In this document: in pieces, positions 36,999 through 45,766 of the stretch
Layout: every line of letters begins with the position of its first letter
Position numbering within the stretch: position 1 is the stretch's first letter
DNA from: Bog-756 sp963718405
GTDB lineage: Bacteria; Actinomycetota; Acidimicrobiia; Acidimicrobiales; RAAP-2
DNA length: 64,000 bases
NCBI GenBank assembly: GCA_963718405.1
Contig: CAVQYZ010000001.1
Span: 941,035-1,005,034, forward strand
Direction: 5' to 3'
The notes under the pieces: generated by a model
What the model was told of the DNA's origin: nothing
Databases searched by the model: none
Seen by the model: the letters and a program-made list of their open reading frames with translations, nothing else
Position numbers and translations under genes: made by a program

Positions 36999-37191
36999 CC
37001 AGCCGGCACCACGAGGGCGTCGTCCTGCTCACCGCGCTGTGTGCATCAGCGTTCACCCGACACCTCCACGTCCACCCGGGCCACTACCGGGTTCACCCTA
37101 CTCATCGGACCACGGGTCACCGCGGCACGTCGTGGCCTGCGCCCGGCGGCCACCCGAGCCGGTGGTGACCCGTCGCATGCGCGCCGGGAAT

Positions 37192-37208
37192 ATCGGTACG
37201 GTACCGAT
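37192..37208. promoter_or_regulatory. Inverted repeat, possible operator
   Basis: ATCGGTAC-G-GTACCGAT is a perfect inverted repeat with a one-base centre. It lies 25 bases before a short frame with a good ribosome site, and 80 bases before the DUF7064-like gene. It could bind a dimeric repressor. The GTAC core is shared with the operator at 43878. Confidence 0.35.
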
Positions 37209-37232
37209 GGTGCCGAAGAGGGAGGGGCCGTC

Positions 37233-37295
37233 ATGCCGTCGAAGAGAACCACGCCACCCGAGGTAGCCGCGCCGCCCGGGATGATCAGTGCCTGA
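37233..37295 (+). CDS. Short 20-residue frame before the DUF7064-like gene
   Basis: ATG at 37233 stands 5 bases after GGGAGGGG, the best ribosome site in this stretch. It encodes MPSKRTTPPEVAAPPGMISA and its stop overlaps the GTG of the next gene. It may be a leader peptide. Alternatively, it is the true N terminus of the next protein separated by one more single-base indel, which would fit the error pattern here. Confidence 0.3.
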   Translation: MPSKRTTPPEVAAPPGMISA

Positions 37296-38240
37296 CGACC
37301 CGGGCCACCGGGTCGAGCCCGGCGACGAGTACCGCCATCCGGTGGGTCCGGAGCCCTTGTGGGGGGAGTCGTACTACCTCGACTTCGTGTCCGAGGGCAC
37401 GGGGGACGACGCAGTGGCCGGCTACGCCCGCATCGGTCTGTACCCCAACCTCGGGGTGACCTGGTGGACGACCATGATCGTGTCCGAGGGCCGGCCGCTG
37501 GTGGCCTCGGTGGCCTACGACCTCCCGGTGACCCCCGGGGATGTGGCGTCCGTCGCCGCCCCCGGTTTCGATGTGCGGGCCGAGGTGGCCGAACCGCTGG
37601 CCGCCATGACCGTGCGGGGAACGGCCCCGGCCGCGCTGCACGACGATCCGGCCGATGTCTACCGGGGGGAGTCCGGCCGGCCCACCACCATCGACCTCGA
37701 CCTGACCTGGACCACCGACGGCGTTCCCTACCACTACGAGGTAACCACCCGCTACGAGGTGCCCTGCCTGGTCCACGGGGAGATCACCGTGGGCGACCGG
37801 CGCATCGCCGTGCACGGGCAGGGCCAGCGGGACCACTCGTGGGGCGTACGCGACTGGTGGGCCTTCGGCTGGTGCTGGGCCGCTCTCCGCTTGGACGACG
37901 GGACCAGGGTCCACACCGCCGACATCCGGATGCCCGGCATGCGGGTCCCCTCGGCTACCTGCAGCCGCCCGACGGGCAGGTGCACCCGGTGGAGTCGCTG
38001 ACCGTCACCGAGGAGTTGGGTCCCGAGGGGTTCCCCCGGCATGCCCGGGCGGTGGTCGAGCCGGGCGGGCTGGATCTCGAGATCGAACCGGTGGCCTTCG
38101 GCCCGGTCCTGCTCACGGCGCCCGACGGGCGCATCAGCCGCTTTCCCCGGGCTTGGGCCCGGTTCTCGGCCCGTGACGGTCGTTCGGGCACCGGCTGGAT
38201 CGAGTGGAACCAACCCGACGGGTCGGCTACCGAGCAGTAA
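37288..38240 (+). CDS. DUF7064/AttH-like protein, one frameshift
   Basis: About 317 residues once the frames are joined. Marks are SYYLDFVSEG, ARIGLYPNLGVTWWTTMIV, HGQGQRDHSWGVRDWWAFGW and, after the shift, YLQPPDGQVHPVESL and a WIEWNQP end. These fit the lipocalin-like AttH/DUF7064-7065 group, common in mycobacteria near lipid and terpenoid genes. The function is not established. The frame breaks near 37950 in a C run (one C apparently missing). It begins a run of metabolic genes on the plus strand. Confidence 0.72.
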
Positions 38241-38250
38241 CTTACGCGGG

Positions 38251-38699
38251 GTGCGCCTCGCTCTCACCCCGTCGACCGATCCCGCTCACTACCGGTTCGT
38301 CCACCGCATCCGGCCCCGTTTCGCCGAGACCGACGCCATGGGGGTCATCCACCATGGCGCCTACGTCCCGTACCTCGAAGAGGCCCGCGCCGCCATGTTG
38401 AAGCACGCCGGCCATCACTACAACCAGGTCCGGCAGGACGGCATCGACTTCGCCGTGCTCGAGCTGTTCGTCTCCTACCGCAAGCCGCTCTACTTCGACG
38501 AGGAAGTGGACATCTACGTGGATCCTGGCGCCGTGACCCGGACCACCTTCCAGGCCGGTTACCTGATTCAGGTGGCCGGCGAGACCCGGTCGACGGCGGT
38601 GACCGTCCACGGGGCGGTCGACTCCGGGGGCGAGGGGTCCGGCTGCCGTCGTGGCTGGCCGAGGCCATGGAGGCCTTCCCGGTGGCCCCCTCCACCTGA
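38251..38699 (+). CDS. 4HBT acyl-CoA thioesterase (YbgC-like), one frameshift
   Basis: A hot-dog-fold thioesterase of about 149 residues. RIRPRFAETDAMGVIHHGAY holds the catalytic Asp with YLEEARAAML next, and LFVSYRKPLYFDEEVDIYV is the second family block. Near 38620-38635 the frame must shift (one missing base in a G-rich run) to give the usual end RLPSWLAEAME; the unshifted frame reads Pro/Arg-rich nonsense. It starts with GTG 10 bases after the previous stop. It would release a fatty acid or a related acid from CoA. Confidence 0.82.
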
Positions 38700-38812
38700 C
38701 GGCGCGCCACCGACGGGGTAGCCGAGGCGGTGGCCCCCTAAGCTGCCCCATGCCAAGCCCCGGAGCACCCGACCGTCTCCTGCGCTGGGGCCTGAACCTC
38801 GAGGACGAGACG

Positions 38813-39297
38813 ATGATGACCATTGCCGTCGGCGACAAGGTTCCCGACATCAAGGTGATGACGTTCGGTCCCGACGGCCCGACGCCCGTCCAGACCGGTG
38901 AGGTCCTCGGATCGGGCAAGGTGGTGCTGTTCGCCGTGCCCGGCGCCTTCACCCCGACCTGCTCCGACTTCCACCTGCCCAGTTACGTCGTCCGCCACGA
39001 CGAGCTGAAGGCCAAAGGGGTGGACAAGGTGGCGTGCATCTCGGTCAACGACCCCTTCGTGATGGACGCCTGGGCCAAGGACCAGAACGTGGGCGACCTG
39101 GTGGTGATGCTGGCCGACGGGAACGGGGACTTCACCCGGGCCGTGGGCCTGGAGATGGACGGGAGCGGCTTCGGATTGGGCCGCGCTCGCAGCGTTACGC
39201 CATGGTCATCGACGACGGTGTGGTGACCACCCTCAACGTGGAGCCGGGCCGGGCCTGAAGCGTGAGCGCCGCCGACGCCATCCTGGCCGAACTCTGA
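38813..39297 (+). CDS. Prx5-type peroxiredoxin, frameshifted at the C terminus
   Basis: A thiol peroxidase that reduces H2O2 and alkyl hydroperoxides. The peroxidatic Cys is in FAVPGAFTPTCSDFHLPSYV (about residue 47), the Prx5 signature. Near 39178 a one-base shift is needed to continue with RSQRYAMVIDDGVVTTLNVE. The segment then meets a stop at 39258, but downstream bases in the same frame give SAADAILAEL, the normal family end, so a second small indel pair is likely near 39250. Start ATG at 38813, with GAGGACGAGA before it. Confidence 0.83.
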
Positions 39298-39371
39298 GCC
39301 GCCCCGCCCCACCCCGCTGAGACCGGGGGCCGGTGCGACGCCCGACCGGTGGCGCCACTACCGTCGGGGAG

Positions 39372-40064
39372 GTGGAACTGACCGATGCCCTGCGAACCAC
39401 CGGTGCCGTGCGGGAGTTCGAACCGACCGACATTCCCGACCACACCGTCTACCGACTGCTCGACACCGCCCGGTTCGCCCCCAACGGTGGCAACCGCCAG
39501 GCCTGGCGGGTCATCATGGTCAAGGACCCCGAGGTCCGCCGGGCTCTACGCGACGCCTACCTCCCCGGCTGGTACCAGTACCTGGCCCAGGTGGGTGCGG
39601 GCCTGACCCCGTGGGCCGCGGTCACCGATGTGGAGTTGGAGCGAGAGGCGGTGGCGGGCGCCCCCGACATCGAGCGGTCGGCGGCCGAGGGGCCCGGTGG
39701 GTTCGCCGAGCACTTCGACCAGGTTCCGGTGATGCTGGTGGTGGTGGCCGATCTCACCAGGCTGGCCACCGTGGACCGCGACAACGGCCACTACACCATG
39801 GTCGGTGGAGCCTCCATCTACCCGTTCGCCTGGAGCATCCTGCTGGCGGCCCGCGCCGAGGGGCTGGCCGGGGTGCTCACCACCATGGTGGTGCGGGAGG
39901 AGGCCACCGTGAAGCAGGTGCTGGGCATCCCCGACACGGCGTCCGTAGCCGGCGTGCTGGCCCTGGGCCGTCCGGTGCACCAACCCACCAAGCTGCGCCG
40001 GCAGCCGGTGGAGAGCTTTGCCACCGTCGACCGGTTCGACGGCGCCCCCTTGGAGGCCGGGTGA
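39372..40064 (+). CDS. Nitroreductase-family FMN oxidoreductase
   Basis: A 230-residue flavoprotein. DALRTTGAVREFEP opens the fold, FAPNGGNRQAWRVIMVKD is the FMN-binding start, and AWSILLAARAEGLAGVLTTM and GRPVHQPTKLRR near the end are family blocks. It would reduce nitroaromatics, quinones or activated olefins with NAD(P)H. Start GTG at 39372 sits after GGGGAGG. It is coupled to the LLM gene by a 4-base overlap. Confidence 0.85.
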   Translation: MELTDALRTTGAVREFEPTDIPDHTVYRLLDTARFAPNGGNRQAWRVIMVKDPEVRRALRDAYLPGWYQYLAQVGAGLTPWAAVTDVELEREAVAGAPDIERSAAEGPGGFAEHFDQVPVMLVVVADLTRLATVDRDNGHYTMVGGASIYPFAWSILLAARAEGLAGVLTTMVVREEATVKQVLGIPDTASVAGVLALGRPVHQPTKLRRQPVESFATVDRFDGAPLEAG

Positions 40065-40948
40065 AAGTCCGCATAGGCGTGGGAGTGGGCCCGGCTCCGG
40101 CCGGAGATGCCGCCGGCTTCGCCGAGCTCATCGACGACATCGACGGGCTCGGCTTCGACTCGATCTGGCTGCCGGAGATCTTGACCGCCCCGGCCCTCGA
40201 CCCCCTGGTCGGCCTGTCCTTCGCTGCCGCTCACAACTCCCATCTCAAGCTGGGCACCACCATGCTGGGTCCGGGCCGGAACCCGGTGCGGCTGGCCAAG
40301 CAGCTGGCCGGTCTGGACCGGCTGTCCGGCGGTCGACTGCTGGTCACCCTGGTCCCCGGGCTGGCCCGCCAGCCCGAGTCGGGCGCCGTCGGTGCCGGAC
40401 TCGACAAGGGCCGCGTGATGGACCTCATGCTCCCGCTGCTCCGTCGCCTGTGGGCGGGGGAGTCTGTCTCCTACCGGGGCGAGACGGTTTCGTTCGAGAA
40501 CGTGACCCTCGAGCCGCTACCCGTCCAACAACCCCTCGAGGTGTGGACCGGCGGCATGGTGCCGGCAGCCCTCCGGCGTTGTGGCCGGTTGGCCGACGGT
40601 TGGCTGCCGTCGTCGTGCACCCCGTCGGAGGTGGCCGAGGCCCGCGTGGTCATCGACCGGGCCGCCGCCGAAGTCGGCCGGGTCATCAGCGACGAGCACT
40701 TCGGGGTGTCCATCGGGTATGCCAGTGCCCCCCTCACCACCCGTCAGATCGAGGTGTTGGCCGCTACCCGCAAAGGGGTCGATCCCGAGCAGGTGGTCCC
40801 GGTGGGCATCGACGGCTTGCGGGCGGCCATCGAGGGCTTCTTGGCCGTGGGGTTCTCCAAGTTCGTGGTGCGACCGATCACCCCTCCGGCGTCCTGGCGG
40901 GCCGAGCTCGAGGCCCTGGCCGACGGCGTGCTCGGGCTCCAGACGTGA
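40061..40948 (+). CDS. LLM-class F420-dependent oxidoreductase
   Basis: A luciferase-like monooxygenase-fold enzyme of 295 residues. GFDSIWLPEILTAPALDPLV is the N-terminal block, then KLGTTMLGPGRNPVRLAKQL and GRLLVTLVPGLARQPE with the usual barrel. The family in actinomycetes mostly uses coenzyme F420. GTG at 40061 overlaps the nitroreductase stop; the next gene overlaps its end. Substrate unknown. Confidence 0.86.
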   Translation: MKVRIGVGVGPAPAGDAAGFAELIDDIDGLGFDSIWLPEILTAPALDPLVGLSFAAAHNSHLKLGTTMLGPGRNPVRLAKQLAGLDRLSGGRLLVTLVPGLARQPESGAVGAGLDKGRVMDLMLPLLRRLWAGESVSYRGETVSFENVTLEPLPVQQPLEVWTGGMVPAALRRCGRLADGWLPSSCTPSEVAEARVVIDRAAAEVGRVISDEHFGVSIGYASAPLTTRQIEVLAATRKGVDPEQVVPVGIDGLRAAIEGFLAVGFSKFVVRPITPPASWRAELEALADGVLGLQT

Positions 40949-41439
40949 CCCGGAGCCGGCCCGTCGAGCTCGAGTTCGTGGCCCACGACGACCCCGAGCT
41001 CCTGGCCCACATGGATCAGATCGTGACGGCCGGCGTCGGTTGGATCAACGTGGACCCGGTGATCGAAGAGGAGAACGAGCCACCCCCTCCGGGCCCGTTC
41101 GCCTTCTTGGGCGGATCGACCCATCACGTGCCCACCATCACCTGGCTCCCGGGCAAGCGCTCCCCGAACGGCACGGTCAAGCCCACCACCGTCGGGCTAC
41201 AGCATGCCACCGGCCCGCGGGCGGCCCGTCGCCTGAGCGAGCTCGGCTGTCCGCTACCCGAAGGTTGGCGGGTCAGCCAGGACCACCCCCGTCGGGGGCT
41301 GGTGGCCCTGGTCCCGGCGGACGCCGACAACCGGGAGGTCATGGGGTGGCTGCTCCGGGCGGCCACGTTGTTGTGCGCCGTCCCCGCCACCGGGCGCTGG
41401 ACGGCCGCGGTGCACGCCGGCGTGCCTTCCGCCCGCTAG
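40945..41439 (+). CDS. Conserved-looking hypothetical protein
   Basis: A 164-residue cytosolic protein with no family I recognise. It contains VGWINVDPVIEEENEPPPPG, then FLGGSTHHVPTITWLPG and TVGLQHATGPRAARRLSEL; it has no helix or signal. The GTG start overlaps the stop of the LLM oxidoreductase, so it is probably in the same operon (nitroreductase, LLM, this). Confidence 0.6.
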   Translation: MTRSRPVELEFVAHDDPELLAHMDQIVTAGVGWINVDPVIEEENEPPPPGPFAFLGGSTHHVPTITWLPGKRSPNGTVKPTTVGLQHATGPRAARRLSELGCPLPEGWRVSQDHPRRGLVALVPADADNREVMGWLLRAATLLCAVPATGRWTAAVHAGVPSAR

Positions 41440-41513
41440 GACATTCCGCCCGCCGGTACTCCGCCCCCGGTAAGGTCCACAACCGGAGCGACAGCGGAAA
41501 GGATGCCACCGTG

Positions 41514-41930
41514 ATGAAGGGGTTCAAGGAGTTCATCTTCCGGGGCAACCTGATCGAACTGGCTGTGGCCTTCGTCCTCGGGGTGGCCTTCACCGCCGTG
41601 GTGACCTCATTCGTCAAGGACCTGATCACCCCGTTGGTGGCGGCCATCGTCGGCAAGCCGGACTTCGGTGCCCTCCACTTCACCGTGCACGGATCGGTCT
41701 TCTTCTACGGCGACTTCTTCAACGCCCTGCTCTCGTTCGTGCTCATCGCCGCGGTGATCTACTTCGTCGTGGTCAAGCCGGTCAACCGGCTGTCCGACCG
41801 GCTGGGCCTGACTCCCAAAGAGGAACCGATCCGCGAGTGCCCCGAGTGCCTGACCAAGGTGCCGGCCGCGGCCTCTCGGTGCGCCTACTGCACCTCGACC
41901 TTGACCCCGGCCGTCTCGACGGACAGCTGA
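41514..41930 (+). CDS. mscL: Large-conductance mechanosensitive channel
   Basis: MscL opens under hypo-osmotic stress to release solutes. MKGFKEFIFRGNLIELAVAF and VLGVAFTAVVTSFVKDLITP give TM1 and the gate. TM2 is FFNALLSFVLIAAVIYFVVV. After it a cytoplasmic tail holds CPECLTKVPAAASRCAYC, a zinc-ribbon-like Cys4 end seen in some actinobacterial channels. The start is ATG 41514 or GTG 41511, after GGAAAGG. Its last 46 bases overlap the convergent MFS gene. Confidence 0.95.
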   Translation: MKGFKEFIFRGNLIELAVAFVLGVAFTAVVTSFVKDLITPLVAAIVGKPDFGALHFTVHGSVFFYGDFFNALLSFVLIAAVIYFVVVKPVNRLSDRLGLTPKEEPIRECPECLTKVPAAASRCAYCTSTLTPAVSTDS

Positions 41931-43270
41931 GCGGCCGGCCCGATCGGGGCCAGAGGCACCGGCTCAGGTTCCGGCGTCGACTCGGAGTCGCCGGTGGGGT
42001 GACGGACCCGCCCCGGCACCGGGAGCCAGATGAACGTCACCACCACCAGGGCCACGCCCACGATGGCGGCCACCGTGACGAACGGGAGCCACGCCGTGAC
42101 GGCGAAGGCGGCCCCGGCACACGCTGCCGCCACTGCGGTGCAGGCCGTCTGGCTGGTCCCGAACATCCCCTGGATGCGCCCGACCTCGGAGGGTGAGGAC
42201 CCCTGGGTCAGCAGGGACTGGACGGCGGGCATGGCCGCGGCGAAGCCCAGGGCCTCGGAGGCTCCCAGCAGGATGAGCAAAGGGACGTCGTGGATGAAGG
42301 GGTAGCTGGCGCACAGGGCCGCCGACACGCCCAGCCCGGCCAGTACCAGCACCCGCCGGTCGAGATGGTCGGCCAGCCATCCGCTGGGCTTGGCCACCAA
42401 CACGAAGGGCACGGCGAACAGGGTCCACGAGATGCCGATCTCCAGCCCGGACGCCCCCCGGGCCAGGAGCAGCAGGGTCCAGCAGATGTCGTAGACCCCG
42501 TTGGCCAGGCCCAGAGCCCCGGCACAGACCAACGCCCCCACCATGGACCGGCCGATCCGGACCCGGGCCAGTCCCAACGATGGGCCGGCGTCCGATCCCT
42601 CCCCTTGGCCGGCCGGACTCGGCTCCGGGGCCACCGGCCGGAGGACCGGTCCTCCGGCCTCCTTGATGCGCAGGGCGGGAAGGCAGGCAGCCAGCGCCAG
42701 AAGGCCCGAGGCCAGAAACATGGCCCCCATGTACCGGATGCCCACGATGCTCCCGATCAGCGGGCCCACCGCCATCCCGGCCAGCTCACCGCCGTAGATC
42801 GAGGCGAAGGCCCGTCCCCGTCGTTCCAGCGACACCGAGCCGGCGATCATGGCGAGCGCCGCCACCGTGGCTGCTCCGGCGCCCACTCCTTGGAGGGCCC
42901 GGAGCAGGACGGCCACATCGGCGGTGATGGGCAGCAGGAAGGACATGCTGGCCACGGCATAGGTCACCAGGCCGGCGATCAGCACCGGTCGACGTCCCAC
43001 CCGGTCGGCCAGCCGCCCGATGGGGTACTGGGAGATGACCCCGGCGGCAAAGAACGCGGCCATCACCACCCCGGCCAGCGCGTCCGAGCCCCCCAGGTGC
43101 CGGATGTAGGGCGGCAGCATGGGCACGATGGAGGTGGACCCCATCCACTGGAGGAACACCGTGATGGTGAGGGTGCGGATCAGCCGCACGGAGCTGACGG
43201 ACGGGACCGAGCTGACGGACGGGACGGAGCTTTCGGATGGGACGGAGCTGTCGGACGGGACGGAGCTCAT
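41885..43270 (-). CDS. MFS transporter with Ser/Pro/Val repeat N terminus
   Basis: A 461-residue twelve-helix exporter. RLADRVGRRPVLIAGLVTYA is the MFS loop 2-3 motif, and GGELAGMAVGPLIGSIVG follows. Residues 2-25 are four copies of a hexapeptide SSVPS(D/E/V). Start ATG at 43270 follows GGGAGGG. The ATG overlaps the likely stop of the TetR gene upstream, so they form a regulator-exporter operon. It probably exports a toxic compound sensed by that TetR. Confidence 0.85.
   Translation of the reverse strand: MSSVPSDSSVPSESSVPSVSSVPSVSSVRLIRTLTITVFLQWMGSTSIVPMLPPYIRHLGGSDALAGVVMAAFFAAGVISQYPIGRLADRVGRRPVLIAGLVTYAVASMSFLLPITADVAVLLRALQGVGAGAATVAALAMIAGSVSLERRGRAFASIYGGELAGMAVGPLIGSIVGIRYMGAMFLASGLLALAACLPALRIKEAGGPVLRPVAPEPSPAGQGEGSDAGPSLGLARVRIGRSMVGALVCAGALGLANGVYDICWTLLLLARGASGLEIGISWTLFAVPFVLVAKPSGWLADHLDRRVLVLAGLGVSAALCASYPFIHDVPLLILLGASEALGFAAAMPAVQSLLTQGSSPSEVGRIQGMFGTSQTACTAVAAACAGAAFAVTAWLPFVTVAAIVGVALVVVTFIWLPVPGRVRHPTGDSESTPEPEPVPLAPIGPAAQLSVETAGVKVEVQ
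43196..43267 (-). repeat. Four 18-base tandem repeats inside the MFS gene start
   Basis: Units at 43250-43267, 43232-43249, 43214-43231 and 43196-43213 follow the pattern AGCTCCGTCCC(G/A)TCC(GNN), each coding SSVPS plus D, E, V or V. A partial fifth copy continues to 43187. In-frame repeats of this kind can vary in copy number. Confidence 0.8.
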
Positions 43271-43865
43271 GACCCTCCCGCCCATCGACCCAGCTGGGCC
43301 CCACCGCGGTTCGCCGGGCGGCCGAGGGTGGGGCCAGTCCGAACAGGTCGCACAGCCACAGCCCGTCGCAGGCCAGCCGGAGCACCGTGGCCAACGCCGG
43401 GTCCAGCCCGTCGTCCTCCAGCCGGGCCTGCCACCGGTCCGCCGCCACCTGGAGCGGGGCCAACAGCTCCGGTTCTGCGGCCGCCGCAGCGATGAGGGCG
43501 GCGCCGAGCCGGTCCTCGCGGTCGGGCCGGGTGGTGCCGGGCTCCATGGTGGCCCGGATGTAGGCCCGGATGTACTGACCGGGCCCGTCACCGTCGGTCA
43601 TGTTGCGCTCGATGTCCCGGTCGAACTCCTCGATGATGTTCTCCACCATGGCGGCCACCAGGGCGTGGCGGGTGGGGAAGTGGTAGAGGACGCCGCCCTT
43701 GCTGAGTCCCGCTTCGGCCGCCGCGGCCTCCAAGGTGAGGCGGGCGACCCCGTCACGCAGCACCACCTCCTCGGCGGCGTCGATGATCCGACCCTTGGTG
43801 TCACCGCCCTTTGAGGTCCGCGCCGCCGCGCTCACGCCCACCTCGGATCCCCGTTCCATGCCCAC
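43267..43865 (-). CDS. TetR-family repressor, likely frameshift near the 3' end
   Basis: The N-terminal HTH is clear: IIDAAEEVVLRDGVARLTLE, AAAEAGLSKGGVLYHFPTRH. The C-terminal ligand domain ends with DGLWLCDLFGLAPPSAARR. The frame as written then runs antisense-like through the MFS gene. A one-base shift near 43310 (GC run) gives a stop that overlaps the MFS ATG. Upstream lies a perfect operator-like palindrome at 43878-43903, so it probably represses itself and the exporter. Start ATG at 43865 or 43859. Confidence 0.82.
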
Positions 43866-43877
43866 AGCCTATCTCGA

Positions 43878-43903
43878 AACTGTACCGTCTGGACGGTACA
43901 GTT
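43878..43903. promoter_or_regulatory. TetR operator
   Basis: AACTGTACCGTC-TG-GACGGTACAGTT is a perfect 12-base inverted repeat with a 2-base spacer. It ends 12 bases before the TetR ATG at 43865 and lies in the promoter position. This is the classic layout for an autoregulated TetR/exporter operon. Confidence 0.8.
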
Positions 43904-43936
43904 CGGTGCGTCCAGTCCCCTACGGAGCCAGGCCCG

Positions 43937-44164
43937 TCACTCCCGACGGTTGCCCAGGTGCCAACCCCCGCACATTCGGCACAGGTAGGGATCGAGATCG
44001 GCCCCTTCTTCCAACCGGAGGTGGAGCGACCACCGGTTGGCGTCTTGCTGGGTGGCGAACCGGGTCTTCGGTGCACCGTCCGCCCGCCAGTGCTCGCGGC
44101 TGCCACCCGATCCGTCGCCCGTGGCCGGCGACCGCGATCGTCCTCGTCGGCGGGCCTTGGCCAT
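43937..44164 (-). CDS. Small basic protein with a Cys pair
   Basis: A 75-residue protein. The N terminus is basic and disordered (MAKARRRGRSRS). The C-terminal part reads TRFATQQDANRWSLHLRLEE and ends in YLCRMCGGWHLG, a CxxC-GGWH metal-binding look. Such short proteins recur in actinobacterial genomes without known function. It is upstream of the TetR operator on the same strand. Confidence 0.6.
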   Translation of the reverse strand: MAKARRRGRSRSPATGDGSGGSREHWRADGAPKTRFATQQDANRWSLHLRLEEGADLDPYLCRMCGGWHLGNRRE

Positions 44165-44239
44165 GGTCTCTGTCTACTCGGAGCGGGTGGGGCGCTCGGT
44201 GTCAGTGCTCGGCGTCAGAGCTGTCAGTGCTCGGCTCGG

Positions 44240-45040
44240 CTATTCGGTGTAGACCGGCGGTCGCTTCTCGCGGAAGGCAGCCGAGGCTTCGTTGAGGTTT
44301 CCGGTGTGACCGGCCAGCAGCTGGGTCCGGTTCTCCAGATCCACGGCAGCCCGGAGGCTGCCCACCTCCAACGCGGCCCAGATGGTGTCCTTGGTCAGGG
44401 CCAGGCCGAAGGGGCTGAAGTCGCACATCCTCACCGCCATCTCGACGGCGTGGTCCACCAGCTCCTCGTCCTCGACCACCTGGGACACCAGGCCGATCCG
44501 CAGGGCCTCGTCGGCATCGACCTTCTTGCCGGTGAGGAGGATCTCGGCCGAGTGGGAGGTGCCCACCGCCCGCGGCAGGAGCCAGCTCACCCCGAGCTCG
44601 GTCCCGCTCAGCCCGTTGCTGATGCCTGCGCCGCAGAACACCGCCGACCGGCCGGCCAGCCGGATGTCGGCTCCGAGGGTCAGGCACATCCCGCCCCCGT
44701 AGGCCGGTCCCTTGATGGCGGCCACGATGGGTTGGGGTATGGCCCGCATGGCCGGGACCACCCCACCCATGAACTCCATGGCCCGCAGGCCCATGGCCTG
44801 GCGGCCGAGATGTTCGGTGCCCGGTGGATTGCCGGCATGCTCGAGCTCCAGCCCGGAGCAGAACGCCCGACCGGCGCCGGTCAGGACCACCACCCGGCAT
44901 CGGTTGTCGGCGGCGACATCCTCGAGAGCGGTGTAGAGGTCCTTGACCAGAGCGAAAGACATCGAATTGAGCCGGGACGGGTTGTCCAGGGTGATCAGGC
45001 GGACGTGGTCGTGGACCGAGTCGACGGAGACGAGGGGCAT
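44240..45040 (-). CDS. Enoyl-CoA hydratase/isomerase family protein
   Basis: A 266-residue crotonase. LITLDNPSRLNSMSFALVKD, TGAGRAFCSGLELEH and IKGPAYGGGMCLTLGADIRL give the oxyanion hole. SGTELGVSWLLPRAVG carries a Glu at the usual catalytic place, so hydratase activity is credible. The end KRPPVYTE is normal. ATG at 45040 is preferred over longer frames. It is divergent from the YqgE gene. Confidence 0.9.
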   Translation of the reverse strand: MPLVSVDSVHDHVRLITLDNPSRLNSMSFALVKDLYTALEDVAADNRCRVVVLTGAGRAFCSGLELEHAGNPPGTEHLGRQAMGLRAMEFMGGVVPAMRAIPQPIVAAIKGPAYGGGMCLTLGADIRLAGRSAVFCGAGISNGLSGTELGVSWLLPRAVGTSHSAEILLTGKKVDADEALRIGLVSQVVEDEELVDHAVEMAVRMCDFSPFGLALTKDTIWAALEVGSLRAAVDLENRTQLLAGHTGNLNEASAAFREKRPPVYTE

Positions 45041-45106
45041 GGCCCCAGCCTCACCGGTGCAGCGGTTTGGCGCCACTCGGAGCAGCGGTTGAGCCATCAT
45101 CGGGAG

Positions 45107-45742
45107 GTGCCGGTCGACCCGTTCAGTGCCTTCGAGCCCTTCGGTGGCGCCCCACCCCCCAAGTTCCTGGCCGGCTACCTGCTGGTGGCCACCCCTCGGT
45201 TGGCCGACCCCAACTTCTCCCGCCGAGTGGTGTTGGTGCTTGACCATGGGGAGCTCGGGGCCCTGGGCATCGTCCTCGACCGGCCGGGCGGGGTCGGGGT
45301 GGGGGAGCTGATGCCCCAGTGGGAAGCGTGGGCCACCGCACCGTCGGAGCTCTTCACCGGTGGCCCGGTAGGACGTAATGCCCTGATCGGTCTGGTGCGA
45401 CTCCACTCCCGCCAGGCGGCCGAGGATGGTGGGCCGCTCTGCCCCGAGGGATGGAAGCTGCTGGTGGACGGGGAACGACCGGTGGGCACGGTCGACCTGG
45501 GGGCGGACCCGAGTCCGGCAGCCGCCGGGTTCGTAGGAGTCCGGCTGTTCTCGGGCTACGCCGGCTGGGACGCCGGACAGCTCGAGGCGGAGATCGAGGA
45601 GGGGTCGTGGTACATCGTCCCGGCCGAGGAGCGCGATCCCATCTCGGCCGACCCCGAGGGCCTTTGGCGTCGGGTACTTCGCCGCCAGGGTGGGGCCCTG
45701 GCCGTGGTGTCGGGGTTCCCCGAGGACCCGGCCATGAACTGA
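45107..45742 (+). CDS. YqgE/AlgH family protein (UPF0301)
   Basis: A 211-residue soluble protein. FLAGYLLVATPRLADPNFSR and VVLVLDHGELGALGIVLDRP are the diagnostic N-terminal blocks; LFTGGPVGRNALIGLVR and LFSGYAGWDAGQLEAEI follow. The family is widespread and its biochemical role is unclear. The GTG at 45107 sits right on GGGAGG, so the exact start is uncertain. Confidence 0.88.
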   Translation: MPVDPFSAFEPFGGAPPPKFLAGYLLVATPRLADPNFSRRVVLVLDHGELGALGIVLDRPGGVGVGELMPQWEAWATAPSELFTGGPVGRNALIGLVRLHSRQAAEDGGPLCPEGWKLLVDGERPVGTVDLGADPSPAAAGFVGVRLFSGYAGWDAGQLEAEIEEGSWYIVPAEERDPISADPEGLWRRVLRRQGGALAVVSGFPEDPAMN

Positions 45743-45766
45743 CGGGGCACGACTACCATCGGCGCC

